This document shows positions 5,673-6,233 of a stretch of 6,233 bases of DNA, in pieces. This DNA is from Verrucomicrobiia bacterium. GTDB lineage: Bacteria; Verrucomicrobiota; Verrucomicrobiia; Limisphaerales; Palsa-1400. Position numbers and translations under genes: made by a program. The stretch covers positions 1-6,233 of the forward strand of contig JAICXV010000147.1 of assembly GCA_025934545.1 (NCBI GenBank), written 5' to 3'. Position 1 is the stretch's first letter. Every line of letters starts with the position of its first letter. The notes under the pieces were generated by a model, which saw nothing but the letters and a program-made list of their open reading frames with translations, did not search any database and had not been told where the DNA came from.

Positions 5673-6221
5673 GTGCCGAGCAACCGAGCTGTCTTTTTGG
5701 ATCGCGATGGAACGATTATCGTGGAAAAAGAGTACCTTTGCCGGCCCGAGGATGTGGCGGTTTTTGAACGAGCAGGCCCAGCGTTGCGGCGTTTGGTGGA
5801 TGCTGGTTTTTTATTAATAATGGTTTCGAACCAATCGGGCGTCGGGCGTGGCTATTTTTCGATGAAGGATGTGGATGCCGTCAACGCGCGGTTGTCCGCG
5901 ATTCTGGCTGCAGACGGTGTGAAGTTTAAAAAAATCTATATCGCTCCTGAAGCTCCCGACCAGCCGAGTCACGGCCGCAAACCTTCTCCGAATTTTTTGT
6001 TCGATGCGCGAAATGAGTTCGGCATCGACCTCGCGCGAAGCTTCATGGTTGGCGACAAGGAATCCGACCTGCAATGCGGATGGAATGCCGGTGTCAAGAA
6101 AAGCATTTTGGTTCGCACTGGATATGGTAAACAAACGGAAGCAGCCGGGAAGGTCGACGCGGGTGTGGCCGTCGACGATGTACCTGCTGCGGTGGATTGG
6201 ATTTTGAAAAACGCCCTATAA
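5673..6221 (+). CDS. gmhB: HAD-IIIA family phosphatase, GmhB-like (D-glycero-D-manno-heptose 1,7-bisphosphate 7-phosphatase)
   Basis: GmhB removes the C7 phosphate from heptose bisphosphate on the way to ADP-heptose for lipopolysaccharide; it is cytosolic. The 182-residue protein (E. coli GmhB is about 190) carries all HAD motifs. Motif I is FLDRDGT with nucleophile Asp10 and general acid Asp12. Motif II is Ser52 in VSNQSGVGRGYF. The motif III lysine is Lys103 in GRKPSP. Motif IV is VGDKESD with Asp128 and Asp132. The loop before Lys103 (residues 90-102) lacks the Cys/His zinc site usual in GmhB: I see no cysteine there and only His100. It may therefore be a zinc-free GmhB or a related HAD-IIIA sugar phosphatase. 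The start is a GTG at 5673, which leaves three residues before the motif I strand; no Shine-Dalgarno is evident. It is divergent from the lipoprotein gene, with 128 bases between the two starts and no clear promoter visible there. Confidence 0.85.
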   Translation: MPSNRAVFLDRDGTIIVEKEYLCRPEDVAVFERAGPALRRLVDAGFLLIMVSNQSGVGRGYFSMKDVDAVNARLSAILAADGVKFKKIYIAPEAPDQPSHGRKPSPNFLFDARNEFGIDLARSFMVGDKESDLQCGWNAGVKKSILVRTGYGKQTEAAGKVDAGVAVDDVPAAVDWILKNAL

Positions 6222-6233
6222 CAAACAAAAGCA

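Overview
The window looks like a chromosomal stretch from a member of the Verrucomicrobiota, possibly near the Pedosphaera/Limisphaerales group. Three things suggest this. The prepilin-like protein has the N-terminus typical of that phylum (FTLIELLVVIAIISILAAML, then a PALSKAK-type stretch). A small lipoprotein matches the TIGR04073 'exosortase system-associated' type, which is common there. A bacterial myo-inositol oxygenase is also present. Base composition is moderate-GC and looks even across the window. No transposase, integrase, phage gene or CRISPR array is visible. The taxonomic placement is inference from protein signatures, not from a search.

Layout, left to right. Bases 1-113 hold no supported gene, but carry a weak promoter candidate and a perfect 7-bp hairpin just before a tRNA-Val(GAC) gene (114-188). 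A lone type II secretion/pseudopilin-like gene follows (300-1073, +). It converges on a short MutT-like Nudix hydrolase gene (1091-1489, -). Divergent from the Nudix gene is a tight two-gene unit on the + strand: myo-inositol oxygenase (about 1573-2463) and an L-fucose/L-arabinose-isomerase-like protein (2465-4075), separated by one base. That unit runs into an oppositely oriented tRNA-Gln(TTG) gene (4089-4162, -). On the - strand upstream of the tRNA lie ispE (4208-5086) and, five bases before it, the TIGR04073-type lipoprotein (5092-5544). The last gene, divergent from the lipoprotein, is a HAD-IIIA phosphatase of the GmhB type (5673-6221, +).

How the genes fit together. MIOX and the isomerase-like protein are almost certainly co-transcribed and translationally coupled. 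Together they suggest an oxygen-dependent route that opens myo-inositol to D-glucuronate and then isomerises that or a related sugar. This is the most interesting part of the window. IspE (MEP isoprenoid pathway) and GmhB (heptose for lipopolysaccharide) are housekeeping functions. The lipoprotein-ispE pair is probably one operon, perhaps reading into tRNA-Gln. Four of the seven protein genes appear to start with GTG or TTG, and Shine-Dalgarno sequences are weak or absent at most starts, so several start positions are tentative.
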